A DNA stretch of 64,000 bases from RGIG1681 sp045594425 (GTDB lineage Bacteria; Bacillota; Clostridia; Christensenellales; UBA1242), in the NCBI GenBank assembly GCA_045594425.1, contig JAZNYK010000013.1, positions 62,001-126,000 of the forward strand, read 5' to 3'. Positions within the stretch are counted from its first letter, which is position 1. Every line of letters begins with the position of its first letter. Made by a program: the position numbers and the translations under genes. The notes below the pieces were generated by a model. That model worked only from the letters and a program-made list of their open reading frames with translations. It was not told the DNA's origin and did not search any database. Below are positions 34,682 through 43,456 of this stretch, piece by piece.

Positions 34682-35597
34682 TTGAGTCCTTATTTAAATT
34701 GTATTTCTTTTTTAAAATAGATTTTGATAACAAATCGGTGCAACTTCCAACAAGTCTATGAATGAATGGAAGTTTGCATTCTGGCAAAAAATCACCTTTT
34801 AATTTAAATAACTTTTTCCATCCATAATAAACCATTGTGTTTTTTATTGTTTTTTTGAAAGGGTGTTTGTTTTTTATATTAAGCCATGCAATTTGTTTTA
34901 AGCAACAAGCATAACCCTTTGGGTTTTTGAAAAATAAATTCATGCCTTGGCTAGTGTAACCGTCTGGTTGATACTCGCCAATATAAACAAATTCTTCAAA
35001 TGCAAGCATTTTGTAGTCATAAACAAACATATTGTAATAAACGCTTTCAGTAACAAATCTTTCATCTTCAAAGATAGGGAAGTGATAATTTTTAATTATC
35101 TCTGTTCTAAAAATCAAAATGGTATCAAAATTAAATCCATATTTTGTTGAAAGTTCTGGAAAATATAAAAAAGTGTCATTTTCTGGCCAGTTTGCTTCTT
35201 TGTGTTTTGTGAAGCCAACAAGGTCACGTCTGCCAACCATTCCAACAATGTTTGGGTCAGAAATGTTATTTGTGTGTTTTAAAATAACTTCTGTGGCTTC
35301 TTTTGTTAAAGTGTCGTCACTGTCAATGCACGCAATAAACTCTGTTGTGCAAACTTGGTTTGAAAGTTCAATTGCGGTGTGCTTGCCGCCATTTTCTTTT
35401 TTTACATATTCAATTTGAATTTTGTTTTCTTTTTGCCAAGATTTCACAAGTTGTTCGGTGCCGTCTTTAGAACCATCATCAATAATAAGCCAAATAAAAT
35501 TTTTGTTGGTTTGGTTTAAAAGTGATTGGTATAAGTTTAGCAAAAGTTTTTCACGGTTGTATGTTGGCGTGAAATAGGTTAGTTTAATTTTACTCAT
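34668..35597 (-). CDS. Glycosyltransferase family 2 (copy B)
   Basis: 309 residues with the same layout as copy A: KLTYFTPTYNREKLL, IIDDGSKDGT, ACIDSDDTL. The acceptor-side half differs from copy A (for example the VGRRDLVGFTKHKEANWPEND stretch, here cited in part), which suggests different acceptors. It overlaps the upstream GT32 gene by 8 nt. Confidence 0.9.
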   Translation of the reverse strand: MSKIKLTYFTPTYNREKLLLNLYQSLLNQTNKNFIWLIIDDGSKDGTEQLVKSWQKENKIQIEYVKKENGGKHTAIELSNQVCTTEFIACIDSDDTLTKEATEVILKHTNNISDPNIVGMVGRRDLVGFTKHKEANWPENDTFLYFPELSTKYGFNFDTILIFRTEIIKNYHFPIFEDERFVTESVYYNMFVYDYKMLAFEEFVYIGEYQPDGYTSQGMNLFFKNPKGYACCLKQIAWLNIKNKHPFKKTIKNTMVYYGWKKLFKLKGDFLPECKLPFIHRLVGSCTDLLSKSILKKKYNLNKDSNEKH

Positions 35598-36339
35598 TAT
35601 TTTCTGATTTTTTATCCTTTTTTAATATATTTTTTAAGCGATTTGCGTTTTTTTGACCAATAATTTTTTTAATTCTATATTTAATGCGTTCCCAAGTTGG
35701 GTGTTTCATCCAACTTGCATAATACAAATGAATAGAATAGGTGTTTTTTGTAATTTTTTTAGTAAGTTTGTCAAATGACATTGGACAAAAATATTCAGAA
35801 GCATAAACTGTGAAGTTTTCAAACTCTTGAGTTTTGTCTTCAATTTTAAGCCCGTGTGAAACTAAAACGTTTGTGGTTCTTTCACAAACAGTTGTTTTGT
35901 TAATTGAGCCGTCTGGATTCAAAAACTGCTCGCCGTTATAATCATCCATAAGTTCTTTAATGATTTCGGAACCAACTTCAGATGCACAAACCAATCCTGG
36001 GCCAACAGCAATGTTATTGCCTTTTTCAAAACCTAAAAAGCATTTTTGAGATAAAAGGTCGTCAATGTTTTTTAAAAGTTCAACATCAACATCCAAATAA
36101 ACTCCGCCTTCTTCATACAAAATTTTATATCTAAAATAGTCACTTACAAAGGCATATTTTTTGGCTTCGTATGCTTGCTTTGTATAGTCAATTTCGTTTA
36201 TGTTTAAGTTTGATTCATCCCAACGTTTAATTTTATAGTCAGGGCAATATTTTTTCCAAGATTTTTTGCATTTTTCTAAAATTTTTGGTTCAGGGTTTCC
36301 GCCTAGCCAAATATAGTGAATTACTTTTGGAATAGCCAT
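35590..36339 (-). CDS. Glycosyltransferase, GT32-like (paralogue)
   Basis: 249 residues, clearly related to the gene at 30165-30917: IPKVIHYIWLGGNPEP is identical and the DxD motif is EEGGVYLDVDVELL. It has a basic C-terminal tail. It starts 12 nt after the GT4 gene. The role is again sugar transfer in surface polymer synthesis. Confidence 0.9.
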   Translation of the reverse strand: MAIPKVIHYIWLGGNPEPKILEKCKKSWKKYCPDYKIKRWDESNLNINEIDYTKQAYEAKKYAFVSDYFRYKILYEEGGVYLDVDVELLKNIDDLLSQKCFLGFEKGNNIAVGPGLVCASEVGSEIIKELMDDYNGEQFLNPDGSINKTTVCERTTNVLVSHGLKIEDKTQEFENFTVYASEYFCPMSFDKLTKKITKNTYSIHLYYASWMKHPTWERIKYRIKKIIGQKNANRLKNILKKDKKSENNE

Positions 36340-36351
36340 AGTGTGCTCCTG

Positions 36352-37452
36352 TTATTCAGAGTATAATTTTTCAACAATTTTTATTGCACTTGATTTATCA
36401 AAACCAAGGTCTTTTAAAAGATTGCAGTTTGAATGACGTTTGTGATTTTTTGATTCAAGTGCAAGTTTTGCCCATGTTTCAAGAGGTGCATCAAGGTCAA
36501 CAAATTCAACATTTTCGGCAAGTTTTGTTTCTTTTGAAATGTTGTTTGATAAAACCAAACAAAGGTCAGATGCCTGTGCTTCAACTGCAACAATCGGAAG
36601 CCCCTCGTGAATTGATGGCATAACAAAACAATCTGCCATGCTCATAAATTCATAAACATTGTTTCTAAGCCCTAAAAACACCACATGATTTTCAAGTTCA
36701 AGAGTTTTAACAAGTTGCTTTGTGTCTTCCATCAAAACGCCATCACCAATCAAAAATAGTTTTGAGTTTGGTTCCTGATTTAAAATTTCTTTAAAAATCA
36801 AGATTAATGATTTGTGATTTTTTTGAGGTGCAAATCTGCCTGCGTGCAAAACAACAAAGGTATCTTCGGCAACATTCCATTCTTTGCGCATGGCATTTCG
36901 TGTGTTTTGGTTGAATTCAAATTTTTTTGTGTCAACAGAATTGTTTAAAACAAAAATTTTGTTAGTTTCAAATGCTTTACCATACATAAACTTGCTTGCT
37001 TCACCAGAACATGATGCAAACTTGTCAGAATGTTTAAACATAAGTTTTGCGCCAATTTTGTCAACAACACTTGGTTTGTGGTCGTTTCCGCCCATGTGTG
37101 AGTGAAAGATAACCTTTGGAATATTTCCATTCTTTTTTGCAAAATATGAAATTATGCCTGTTCCTTGACTGGTTGCATTGATGTGAGCCACTTGATATTT
37201 GTTTTTGTTGCCTTTGAAAAAGTTTCTTAAAAACAAAATTCGTTTAGCAAAAGAACCCTTTGCTAAAAACACATTTGAACCAAATGATTTAAGTTGTTCA
37301 AGCATGACTTCATCAACAATGTCACCATCTTTAATGATGACATCCACTTGAAATTTATCTTTGTTAATGTTTCTGATAACTTCAAGCATATATGTGTCAG
37401 TTCCGCCTTTTAGAAGCGTTGAGTTGTAGTAAATAACGTTGATTTTTTCCAT
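36352..37452 (-). CDS. Glycosyltransferase family 4 (capsule type)
   Basis: 366 residues, GT-B fold. It starts INVIYYNSTLLKGGTDTYMLEVIRN, resembling EpsF/CapM-type enzymes; the donor half has VLHAGRFAPQKNHKSLI, LIGDGVLMEDTKQL and the EX7E region SIHEGLPIVAVEAQA. It is the first gene of the minus-strand operon. TAGGAC lies upstream of the ATG, with TATAAT as a -10 but only a weak -35. Confidence 0.9.
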   Translation of the reverse strand: MEKINVIYYNSTLLKGGTDTYMLEVIRNINKDKFQVDVIIKDGDIVDEVMLEQLKSFGSNVFLAKGSFAKRILFLRNFFKGNKNKYQVAHINATSQGTGIISYFAKKNGNIPKVIFHSHMGGNDHKPSVVDKIGAKLMFKHSDKFASCSGEASKFMYGKAFETNKIFVLNNSVDTKKFEFNQNTRNAMRKEWNVAEDTFVVLHAGRFAPQKNHKSLILIFKEILNQEPNSKLFLIGDGVLMEDTKQLVKTLELENHVVFLGLRNNVYEFMSMADCFVMPSIHEGLPIVAVEAQASDLCLVLSNNISKETKLAENVEFVDLDAPLETWAKLALESKNHKRHSNCNLLKDLGFDKSSAIKIVEKLYSE

Positions 37453-37576
37453 AATAAATTGTCCTAATGCAATTATATATTATTTTATTTCAATTTAAAA
37501 GAGTATTTTTGACATATTTATTAAAAACCATAAAAATAATTAATAAACGTTATAAAAAGTTAGTTATACCCAGCCA

Positions 37577-37605
37577 TTGACCTTTGAGATGGTATCCTTT
37601 ATAAT
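37577..37605 (+). promoter_or_regulatory. Promoter of the zeta-toxin module
   Basis: TTGACC, 17-nt spacer, TATAAT; AAAAGGAG and the start codon follow 31 nt on. Confidence 0.75.
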
Positions 37606-37635
37606 AGAAAAGGTGTTGAAAAAGGAGTAAAAATT

Positions 37636-37842
37636 ATGAATTTAGACACAAAAATAGAACTTGCGACAGAAATCATTAATAGTTTGATTGCAAGCGAAAG
37701 CATGATTGACGCAAGTGACAACAATCAATATTTGGCAGACCTTTTGTTCGAAAGAGCACAAATCCAAAATCAAGACATGGATGTGATTGAAAAGGTTATT
37801 CGTGAATACGGGCCAATAATTAAATCAGAGGTAAAAAGATAA
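37636..37842 (+). CDS. Putative antitoxin of the zeta module
   Basis: 68 residues, helical and acidic, no recognised DNA-binding motif. Its stop overlaps the toxin start (TAATG), the usual antitoxin-first arrangement. Its size fits a small epsilon-like partner, but the sequence is not one I recognise, so the role is inferred from context. Confidence 0.65.
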   Translation: MNLDTKIELATEIINSLIASESMIDASDNNQYLADLLFERAQIQNQDMDVIEKVIREYGPIIKSEVKR

Positions 37843-38807
37843 TGGCAAAAGTTAATTATACAGAAGCAGAAGCAAAACAAATTGCAGACAGTTATTTGCT
37901 TGACGATGACGCTCTTGAAAGAGCATTCACAAGAATTGCTTATGCTGAAAGCGCTGGAATCACTCCAAGCGAACAAAAAATTGCGGTTATTGTTGGTGGT
38001 CAACCAGGTGCGGGAAAAACCAACTGCATCACAAACAGCCGTATGGCACTTGACCAAAACTGTGTTATCATTGATAATGACGCATACAGAAACTACCACC
38101 CAATGGTAAACGAAATCAAAAAACATCACCCAAGTTTATTCACACTTTGCACTGACCAATTAAGTTTCAAAGCAACACCGGTCATGATTGATGTGATGAG
38201 TGACAGGGGTTATAACCTTATTATACATCAAACATTAAAAAGCAACCTTATTGCAGACGATGCAATCACAAAACTTCGTGAAAAGGGTTACATTGTTATT
38301 GTTAGGGCTCTTGCAGTTTCAGACCTTGAAAGCAAGATGTCTATGATTGAAAGAAGTCAAGCCTTGATTGAAGAACTCGGCTATTGCAGATGGGTTCCAA
38401 AGAACAATCACGATGTTGCTTATGCAGGACTTCCAAAAACTGTTGAATATATGCAACAAAGTGGCAAGTATGACATGATTGAAATTTTGAAAAGAGGTGG
38501 CATACCTGCAGAACCTGAAGCACTTTTTAGAATGGTTAACCCAGATATTCCTGAATGGAGAAAAAAAGCACTTAAAGAAAGCAACTTTGCAACAAGCAAC
38601 TTTTCTGCATCTGGTGCAAGAACACCAAGAGATGCTGTTGAAAAAGGCAGACTTGCAGATAGAGAAAAAGTTATGCAAACCTTGCTTGGCAGAATTAAAA
38701 TTGCTGAAGATAGAGCATCAACTCCAGAAGAACCTATTTATATTGATGAAGTTAAAGATTTGCTTGCTCAATATTTGCAATCAAAAAGTCAAACAGGCGC
38801 ACAATAA
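37842..38807 (+). CDS. Zeta-toxin-family kinase
   Basis: 321 residues. Walker A is GGQPGAGKT (52-60), followed by IDNDAYRNYHP, the zeta motif with catalytic Asp and substrate-binding Arg, and IHQTLKSN in the later substrate loop. Zeta/PezT toxins phosphorylate UDP-N-acetylglucosamine and so poison cell-wall synthesis. The C-terminal 90 residues are helical and charged. The module has its own strong promoter and terminator and sits next to a tRNA gene, a common location for acquired modules. Confidence 0.87.
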   Translation: MAKVNYTEAEAKQIADSYLLDDDALERAFTRIAYAESAGITPSEQKIAVIVGGQPGAGKTNCITNSRMALDQNCVIIDNDAYRNYHPMVNEIKKHHPSLFTLCTDQLSFKATPVMIDVMSDRGYNLIIHQTLKSNLIADDAITKLREKGYIVIVRALAVSDLESKMSMIERSQALIEELGYCRWVPKNNHDVAYAGLPKTVEYMQQSGKYDMIEILKRGGIPAEPEALFRMVNPDIPEWRKKALKESNFATSNFSASGARTPRDAVEKGRLADREKVMQTLLGRIKIAEDRASTPEEPIYIDEVKDLLAQYLQSKSQTGAQ

Positions 38808-38834
38808 AAGAAACCCAAACGGGTTTCTTTTTTT
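38806..38834 (+). terminator. Intrinsic terminator after the zeta gene
   Basis: AAAAGAAACCC, loop AAAC, GGGTTTCTTTTTTT. Confidence 0.9.
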
Positions 38835-38867
38835 GCTTTGGCAAATTTTGTCAAATAAAAAATATTC

Positions 38868-38896
38868 TTGACAAAATGGCATAAGCACTATATAAT
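38868..38896 (+). promoter_or_regulatory. Consensus promoter of tRNA-Thr
   Basis: TTGACA, 17-nt spacer, TATAAT: a perfect match to the housekeeping consensus. Confidence 0.85.
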
Positions 38897-38928
38897 TGAG
38901 TAGTATTATTTAAAAATGATGCTATAAT

Positions 38929-39003
38929 GCTACTGTGGCTCAGTGGTAGAGCACCGCATTGGTAATGCGGCGGTCGCGGGTCCGATTCCCGCCAGTAGCT
39001 CCA
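38929..39003 (+). tRNA. tRNA-Thr (anticodon GGT)
   Basis: Acceptor GCTACTG pairs with CAGTAGC; the D arm is GCTC...GAGC; the anticodon arm is CCGCA-TTGGTAA-TGCGG with GGT at the anticodon; the T arm is GCGGG-TCCGATT-CCCGC. CCA is encoded. It has its own promoter and terminator. Confidence 0.95.
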
Positions 39004-39004
39004 C

Positions 39005-39036
39005 AAAAAACACACCCATGGCGGTGTGTTTTTTTT
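39005..39036 (+). terminator. Intrinsic terminator after tRNA-Thr
   Basis: AAAACACACC, loop CATGGC, GGTGTGTTTTTTTT. Confidence 0.9.
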
Positions 39037-39138
39037 GTGCTAACACAGGAACCGTGACTGCCGTAAAATTAAGAAAATATAATAACAGGGAAAAGTAAAG
39101 GCAGGTTCGCTCGGCGTTAGCCCAAGCCCGAAGGGGTT

Positions 39139-39164
39139 ATTCCCGCCAGTAGTTCCACAAAAAA
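39139..39164 (+). repeat. Partial duplicate of the tRNA-Thr 3' end
   Basis: ATTCCCGCCAGTAG, one changed base, then TCCACAAAAAA repeat the end of the tRNA gene (38985-39010), 154 bp downstream. The 5' two thirds of a tRNA are absent. The 39037-39138 spacer holds no gene I can support. Confidence 0.8.
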
Positions 39165-39193
39165 GTTCACTTGAAAGAGTGGGCTTTTTTTGT
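39159..39193 (+). terminator. Second terminator behind the tRNA fragment
   Basis: AAAAAAGTTCACT pairs with AGTGGGCTTTTTT (two G-U pairs), then more T. Confidence 0.75.
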
Positions 39194-39200
39194 CATTAGC

Positions 39201-39233
39201 AAAAAACACATACCGAAAGGGTATGTGCTTTTA
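39201..39233 (-). terminator. Intrinsic terminator after the CDF gene
   Basis: AAGCACATACC and GGTATGTGTTTTTT on the minus strand. Confidence 0.85.
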
Positions 39234-39252
39234 ATATTAAACTTGTGTAAGG

Positions 39253-40410
39253 TTAAACATAGTTTCTGTCGATATCTATGCTGAATTTATATTTCTTTCC
39301 TTCAGTGGTTAAGTTTTTGTTTAAGTGTTGAATAATTTGTTTTTTTGTTAAACCCAGTTCATAAGGCACGCTGCAATCAAACATAATTTCTGTGCTAACA
39401 TTTCCTTCAGAAATTCTAAAGTCATGGATGATTAATTCTGGGCTGAGTTCATTTAGAATGTTTTGAACTCTAACTTTTAATTCTTCAACTTTTTTGTTGT
39501 TATTTTGTATTGCGTCAGAATGTATAACAATGTGAATTCCAAGATTTGTTTTAAAATCTTCTTCAATATCGTCAATTAAATCATGAGTTACAAGTGGGTT
39601 TACATCGGCTGAAACTTCAACATGAACTGAAACAAAGTTTTTGTTTTTGCCATAACTATGAATAATTAGTTCATGGAAACCTAAAACACCATCGTATGAA
39701 GAAAGTTTCTTTTTGATTTTATCAACAAGTGATTTGTCTGGCTTTTCACCAATAAGCGTGTTGGTGGTTTCTAACAAAATTTTAAATCCAGAAATAATAA
39801 CCAAAAGTGAAACAATGCAACCAACATAAGCGTCAATATTAATATCAAAAAGCATAATAATAATCATTGCAACAAGAGTTCCTGCGGTTGCGATAGTATC
39901 ATCTCTTGCATCAATTGCAGTTGCTTTCATTGATTCAGAATCAATTGCTTTTGCACATTTGCTAAAAATGATAAATTGTGAAAGTTTAATAATAACGCTA
40001 ACAATTAAAACCGTCAAAACAACCCAAGTGACATCTGTTTTGCTAGGGTTGAAAATTTTGTTTATTGATGATATTAATGACACAAAACCGAGAACGCAAA
40101 CAATCAAAGCAACCAAAAACGCTGAAATATATTCATATCTTGCGTGTCCAAATGGGTGTTCGTCATCGGCGGGTTTGCTTGAAAGTTTAAAACCAACCAA
40201 AGTTACAGCAGATGACACACCATCTGAAAAATTGTTTAATGCGTCTGAAATAATTGCAATTGAGCCACTTATAAAACCAACAACGAGTTTTCCGGCAAAT
40301 AAAATTATGTTTGTTAAAATGCCATAAAGGCTTGTGATGGTTCCATACTTAAGCCTTGCACTTGATTGTTTTGCATTTGAATATCTTGTAATAAACTTTT
40401 TTCTTAACAT
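39253..40410 (-). CDS. Cation diffusion facilitator (CDF) transporter, Mn-type site
   Basis: 385 residues: six transmembrane helices, then a cytoplasmic domain of about 90 residues and a second C-terminal extension of about 80. The TM2 metal motif is SDALNNFSD (N59-xxx-D63) and the TM5 motif is DARDD (DxxxD). HPFGHARYEY is the conserved CDF loop. An N/D-D-D site instead of H-D-H-D is what I know from Mn-exporting MntE-like members, so Mn2+ efflux is inferred. AAGGAAAAAA precedes the ATG. An Mn-riboswitch ATPase lies 3.4 kb away. Confidence 0.88.
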   Translation of the reverse strand: MLRKKFITRYSNAKQSSARLKYGTITSLYGILTNIILFAGKLVVGFISGSIAIISDALNNFSDGVSSAVTLVGFKLSSKPADDEHPFGHARYEYISAFLVALIVCVLGFVSLISSINKIFNPSKTDVTWVVLTVLIVSVIIKLSQFIIFSKCAKAIDSESMKATAIDARDDTIATAGTLVAMIIIMLFDINIDAYVGCIVSLLVIISGFKILLETTNTLIGEKPDKSLVDKIKKKLSSYDGVLGFHELIIHSYGKNKNFVSVHVEVSADVNPLVTHDLIDDIEEDFKTNLGIHIVIHSDAIQNNNKKVEELKVRVQNILNELSPELIIHDFRISEGNVSTEIMFDCSVPYELGLTKKQIIQHLNKNLTTEGKKYKFSIDIDRNYV

Positions 40411-40497
40411 AAAATTTTTTCCTTTATGTATAATAAGATATCATTAAAAATTAAAAATGTAAAAGTAGAAATGAGCAAAAGAGTTAAAATTTGTTTT

Positions 40498-42645
40498 TTA
40501 GTTTATTAAATCCATTCTTTCATTGAATATTTGGGCATTTGTTTTTTGTGGGTTAGAAATATTTGTTCTTGCAAAATAGTCGTTATAAAAGATTCGGTTG
40601 CAAACATCAAGTTTTTCCAAAACATTTTTTGCTTCTTTTTCTGTTTGTGATAAATGCGATGTTTTTGAATAGTTTGAAAGGTCTGCATATTTGTTTGCTG
40701 GGTCGTTGTTAACATTTTCTTCGCTTCTAAACCATTTGATGTTGTTTATGTTTGAAAAGTAAATGCTGTCTGTGACAAACACGTTGTATGCTCTTGAATA
40801 CATAACGCTTGAGGTTTCATTAAACACAGAGTTTCCAAAGTAGAGATTTTGATAAAAATTTATTCCCATAAGGTCAAATAATGTTGGAATAATGTCTGCT
40901 GTGCAAGTGAATTTTTTAACTTGAATATTTTGCACAATTTCATTTTTTGAGTTTGTGTAGGTGTTAATAACAAATCTTGTTCCTAAAAACTCGGAAAAAT
41001 CATTTTGAAGTTTTGAGATAATTGTTTCAAGTTGTGGGTGATAAATCATGCAAGGCACTCTATAAAGATTTGTGTAGTTTGAGTGTCTTGTGTTATCGAT
41101 ATCTTTAACATAATTTGACAAACTTGAGTAATAGGTGTTGTGGTCACCATACAAAAGAATAATTGTGTTATCGGCAAGCCCTCTTGTTTCTAATTGATTC
41201 ATTGTTTCGCCAAGTGCCTTGTCAAATTCTTTTACGCAAGCAGTGTAATAATAAAAATTGTTATAATTTGCATCGAAACCTTCAACAATTCCATACTTTG
41301 CCATTTCAGCATAATAACCCTGCTTTTCAAGGTTTTGCCTGTATGTGTATTGACCATGCATTGTTATTGTTGTTATGTGTGTGTAAAATCTTTGGGTGGT
41401 TGGGAACATTTTGTTTGCGCAAGCGCTAATCATTTCACTGTCAAGGTTGCGTTCGCCCTTATCCATCCAGTTGGTCATTCCAAGTTCATACATTGATTCA
41501 CTTGCATAATAGTTGTCAAATCCAACTGAAAGCAGTTCTTTGTTTCGGTTGTAATAGGTATATGAACCGTTATGGAATGCATTGCAGGCAATGTTTGAAT
41601 CAGTTAATCCTTTTAAAACATTTGCCATTGATGATGACATTGTGTTATTAGGAAAATCATAATTGATGTAGGCATCTGTTGGGTAAGAGCCCAAAAGTGA
41701 AAGATTTTCAGCAATATCAGTTTTTTCACGGCTATAAAAGTTTGTGAGTGCAATTGATGATTTGTAATAGTCATAAATATTTGGAAAGAGTTTTGCAAGC
41801 AATGCGTTTGCTTCTGTTTCAGAATAAGGATTGTTTGTTTGTGGGTTGATAAGTTTGTGTCCGTTGACAAACAAATTAAAATCTTCAACAAAGGCTGTCC
41901 ATTCAAAAGATTCAACAAGCATTGTCACAAGATTATAGTCTTGTTTTATATCTTCAAATTTTGAGTTATAAACATCTTTGTAAATATAATTTTCTAGTGC
42001 GCTTTCATCGCCTAGTTTAACACCAGACATAAATGTGCCTTTAAAAAGTTCATTCACAAAATTGCCAGTTATTCCAAGTTTGCTGTAAGAGGCTTCATTT
42101 GATTTATAAAGTTTTTCATAAATGTCAGACTTAACGTTTTTGTTGTCAAAATAAAGAGTTAAAACATTTAACATAACAACTAAAACCATTGACAGTGAAG
42201 ATATTAATTTTAAATATTTAAATTGAATTTTTTGGTTGTTGTGTCTAACATATCTTGCACCAAAAACAATATATATTGAAATCAAAAGAAGTGAAACACT
42301 AAAGAATAAGAAGTTTATTGGAATGCTTTCTAAAATAGCCATGGCGTCATTTCTAAGGTTGAACATTCCATAATCAAAAATTGTTTCAGTCATTTCAAAA
42401 AGAACAATAAACACAAGATTAACCACCATAAATGTGATTAAAAATATTGATGATACAATGTGGCGTGACTTGTTGGTTGGCAGACACAAAAGAATGGCAC
42501 AAAGCAAAAGTTGAACAAGCAAAAACACCCAAGGTCGTGAGATATAAAACTTTCCGCTAGTTACAAGAACACCAAAAAGTTCTATTAAACACACGAGCAA
42601 TAGGTATATAAAAATCATTATATTTTCTTTTAAAAAACGTTTCAT
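40498..42645 (-). CDS. LtaS-like phosphoglycerol transferase/sulfatase-fold enzyme
   Basis: 715 residues: five N-terminal transmembrane helices (within 9-165) and an extracellular alkaline-phosphatase-like domain. The metal/nucleophile residues are visible as Glu245 (MLVESFE) and Thr309 (EKTDIAENLSLLGSYP), with LLYGDHNTYY near the end of the domain. LtaS moves glycerol-phosphate from phosphatidylglycerol to a growing polymer, releasing diacylglycerol. A second copy lies at 53650-55713. It is preceded by a membrane-protein gene with an 8-nt gap. Confidence 0.87.
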   Translation of the reverse strand: MKRFLKENIMIFIYLLLVCLIELFGVLVTSGKFYISRPWVFLLVQLLLCAILLCLPTNKSRHIVSSIFLITFMVVNLVFIVLFEMTETIFDYGMFNLRNDAMAILESIPINFLFFSVSLLLISIYIVFGARYVRHNNQKIQFKYLKLISSLSMVLVVMLNVLTLYFDNKNVKSDIYEKLYKSNEASYSKLGITGNFVNELFKGTFMSGVKLGDESALENYIYKDVYNSKFEDIKQDYNLVTMLVESFEWTAFVEDFNLFVNGHKLINPQTNNPYSETEANALLAKLFPNIYDYYKSSIALTNFYSREKTDIAENLSLLGSYPTDAYINYDFPNNTMSSSMANVLKGLTDSNIACNAFHNGSYTYYNRNKELLSVGFDNYYASESMYELGMTNWMDKGERNLDSEMISACANKMFPTTQRFYTHITTITMHGQYTYRQNLEKQGYYAEMAKYGIVEGFDANYNNFYYYTACVKEFDKALGETMNQLETRGLADNTIILLYGDHNTYYSSLSNYVKDIDNTRHSNYTNLYRVPCMIYHPQLETIISKLQNDFSEFLGTRFVINTYTNSKNEIVQNIQVKKFTCTADIIPTLFDLMGINFYQNLYFGNSVFNETSSVMYSRAYNVFVTDSIYFSNINNIKWFRSEENVNNDPANKYADLSNYSKTSHLSQTEKEAKNVLEKLDVCNRIFYNDYFARTNISNPQKTNAQIFNERMDLIN

Positions 42646-42653
42646 TATTCACC

Positions 42654-43346
42654 TCACAAAAGCCAAATAAGATAGCATATAACATAGGTTGATGAAAACT
42701 TGCGGTCAGCAAGCAAATAGATGATGCCATATAAAAATGTTAAAATTAAGTAGAACCATGCAAGACTAGTGCTGAAAAAGAAAAAGTCAATAAGTCCGAA
42801 AATCAAAAAACAAAATATTGAGCCCCAAGGGAACCATTTGTTTAAGATGCTTGATTCAAACACAATATTTTTTTCGATTGCCTGATGAATAAAGTTGATA
42901 AACATTACAATAAAAATCATTTTAACAAGCCATGAAAGCATTGCAGAAACATTTCCTAGAAGTCCTAAAATTGTTACTTTTACGCCTAGGTCATAAACAA
43001 TTTTTACAGTAAAATTTAGGTATGCACTAATCGCAAACATTGGAATAACTGCAACAGCAAACAAAATAATAAGTCTTGAAAGTTTAAGTTCAGGTTTTTT
43101 TTCTGTGCTAAAAATTTTGATGTTTAATTTTTTGCAAACAAAAAACATAGTTAAAAATTCTGCCAGCCACAAAAACAAATTGCTGGCATTAACAAACACA
43201 CTAACAAGATTGCCATAATACACATTGTCAAACAAAGGAATAAATAATTCAGTGAGTTTGCATGAGTAAACACACGCCACGCAAATGACGGCTAAAATAT
43301 AAAATTTTACACTTGATTTGTCTTTTATAAATTGAATATTTTTCAT
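42654..43346 (-). CDS. Polytopic membrane protein of unknown function
   Basis: About 230 residues with six hydrophobic helices; no family recognised. It is cotranscribed with the LtaS-like gene, so a role in the same envelope polymer is possible. The start ATG 43346 has no ribosome binding site, and the -10 box ends 8 nt upstream, predicting a leaderless or nearly leaderless mRNA. A TTG at 43355 overlaps the -10 box. Confidence 0.7.
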   Translation of the reverse strand: MKNIQFIKDKSSVKFYILAVICVACVYSCKLTELFIPLFDNVYYGNLVSVFVNASNLFLWLAEFLTMFFVCKKLNIKIFSTEKKPELKLSRLIILFAVAVIPMFAISAYLNFTVKIVYDLGVKVTILGLLGNVSAMLSWLVKMIFIVMFINFIHQAIEKNIVFESSILNKWFPWGSIFCFLIFGLIDFFFFSTSLAWFYLILTFLYGIIYLLADRKFSSTYVICYLIWLL

Positions 43347-43354
43347 ATAAATCA

Positions 43355-43383
43355 ATATTAATACTATGCAGAAAATTTGTCAA
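43355..43383 (-). promoter_or_regulatory. Promoter of the membrane protein-LtaS operon, near-leaderless
   Basis: Minus strand: TTGACA (43378-43383), 17-nt spacer, TAATAT (43355-43360). Confidence 0.65.
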
Positions 43384-43420
43384 ATTTTATGATAATTTGA
43401 AGATGATTCAAAAATTACTG

Positions 43421-43449
43421 TTGACAAAAATGACAGAATTTTGTAAAAT
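43421..43449 (+). promoter_or_regulatory. Promoter of the riboswitch-controlled ATPase
   Basis: TTGACA, 17-nt spacer, TAAAAT; divergent from the minus-strand promoter 38 bp away. Confidence 0.7.
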
Positions 43450-43456
43450 ATTATCT

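Noticed and set aside
36384..37142. Overlapping ORFs within the GT4 gene
   Set aside because: Shadow frames of a clear glycosyltransferase.
38921..38928. Second -10-like TATAAT immediately before tRNA-Thr
   Set aside because: No -35 at proper spacing, and a perfect consensus promoter lies 26 nt upstream of it.
38929..39193. Repeated tRNA end as a CRISPR or integron-like array
   Set aside because: Only two copies, one truncated, with no regular spacing or cas/integrase gene.
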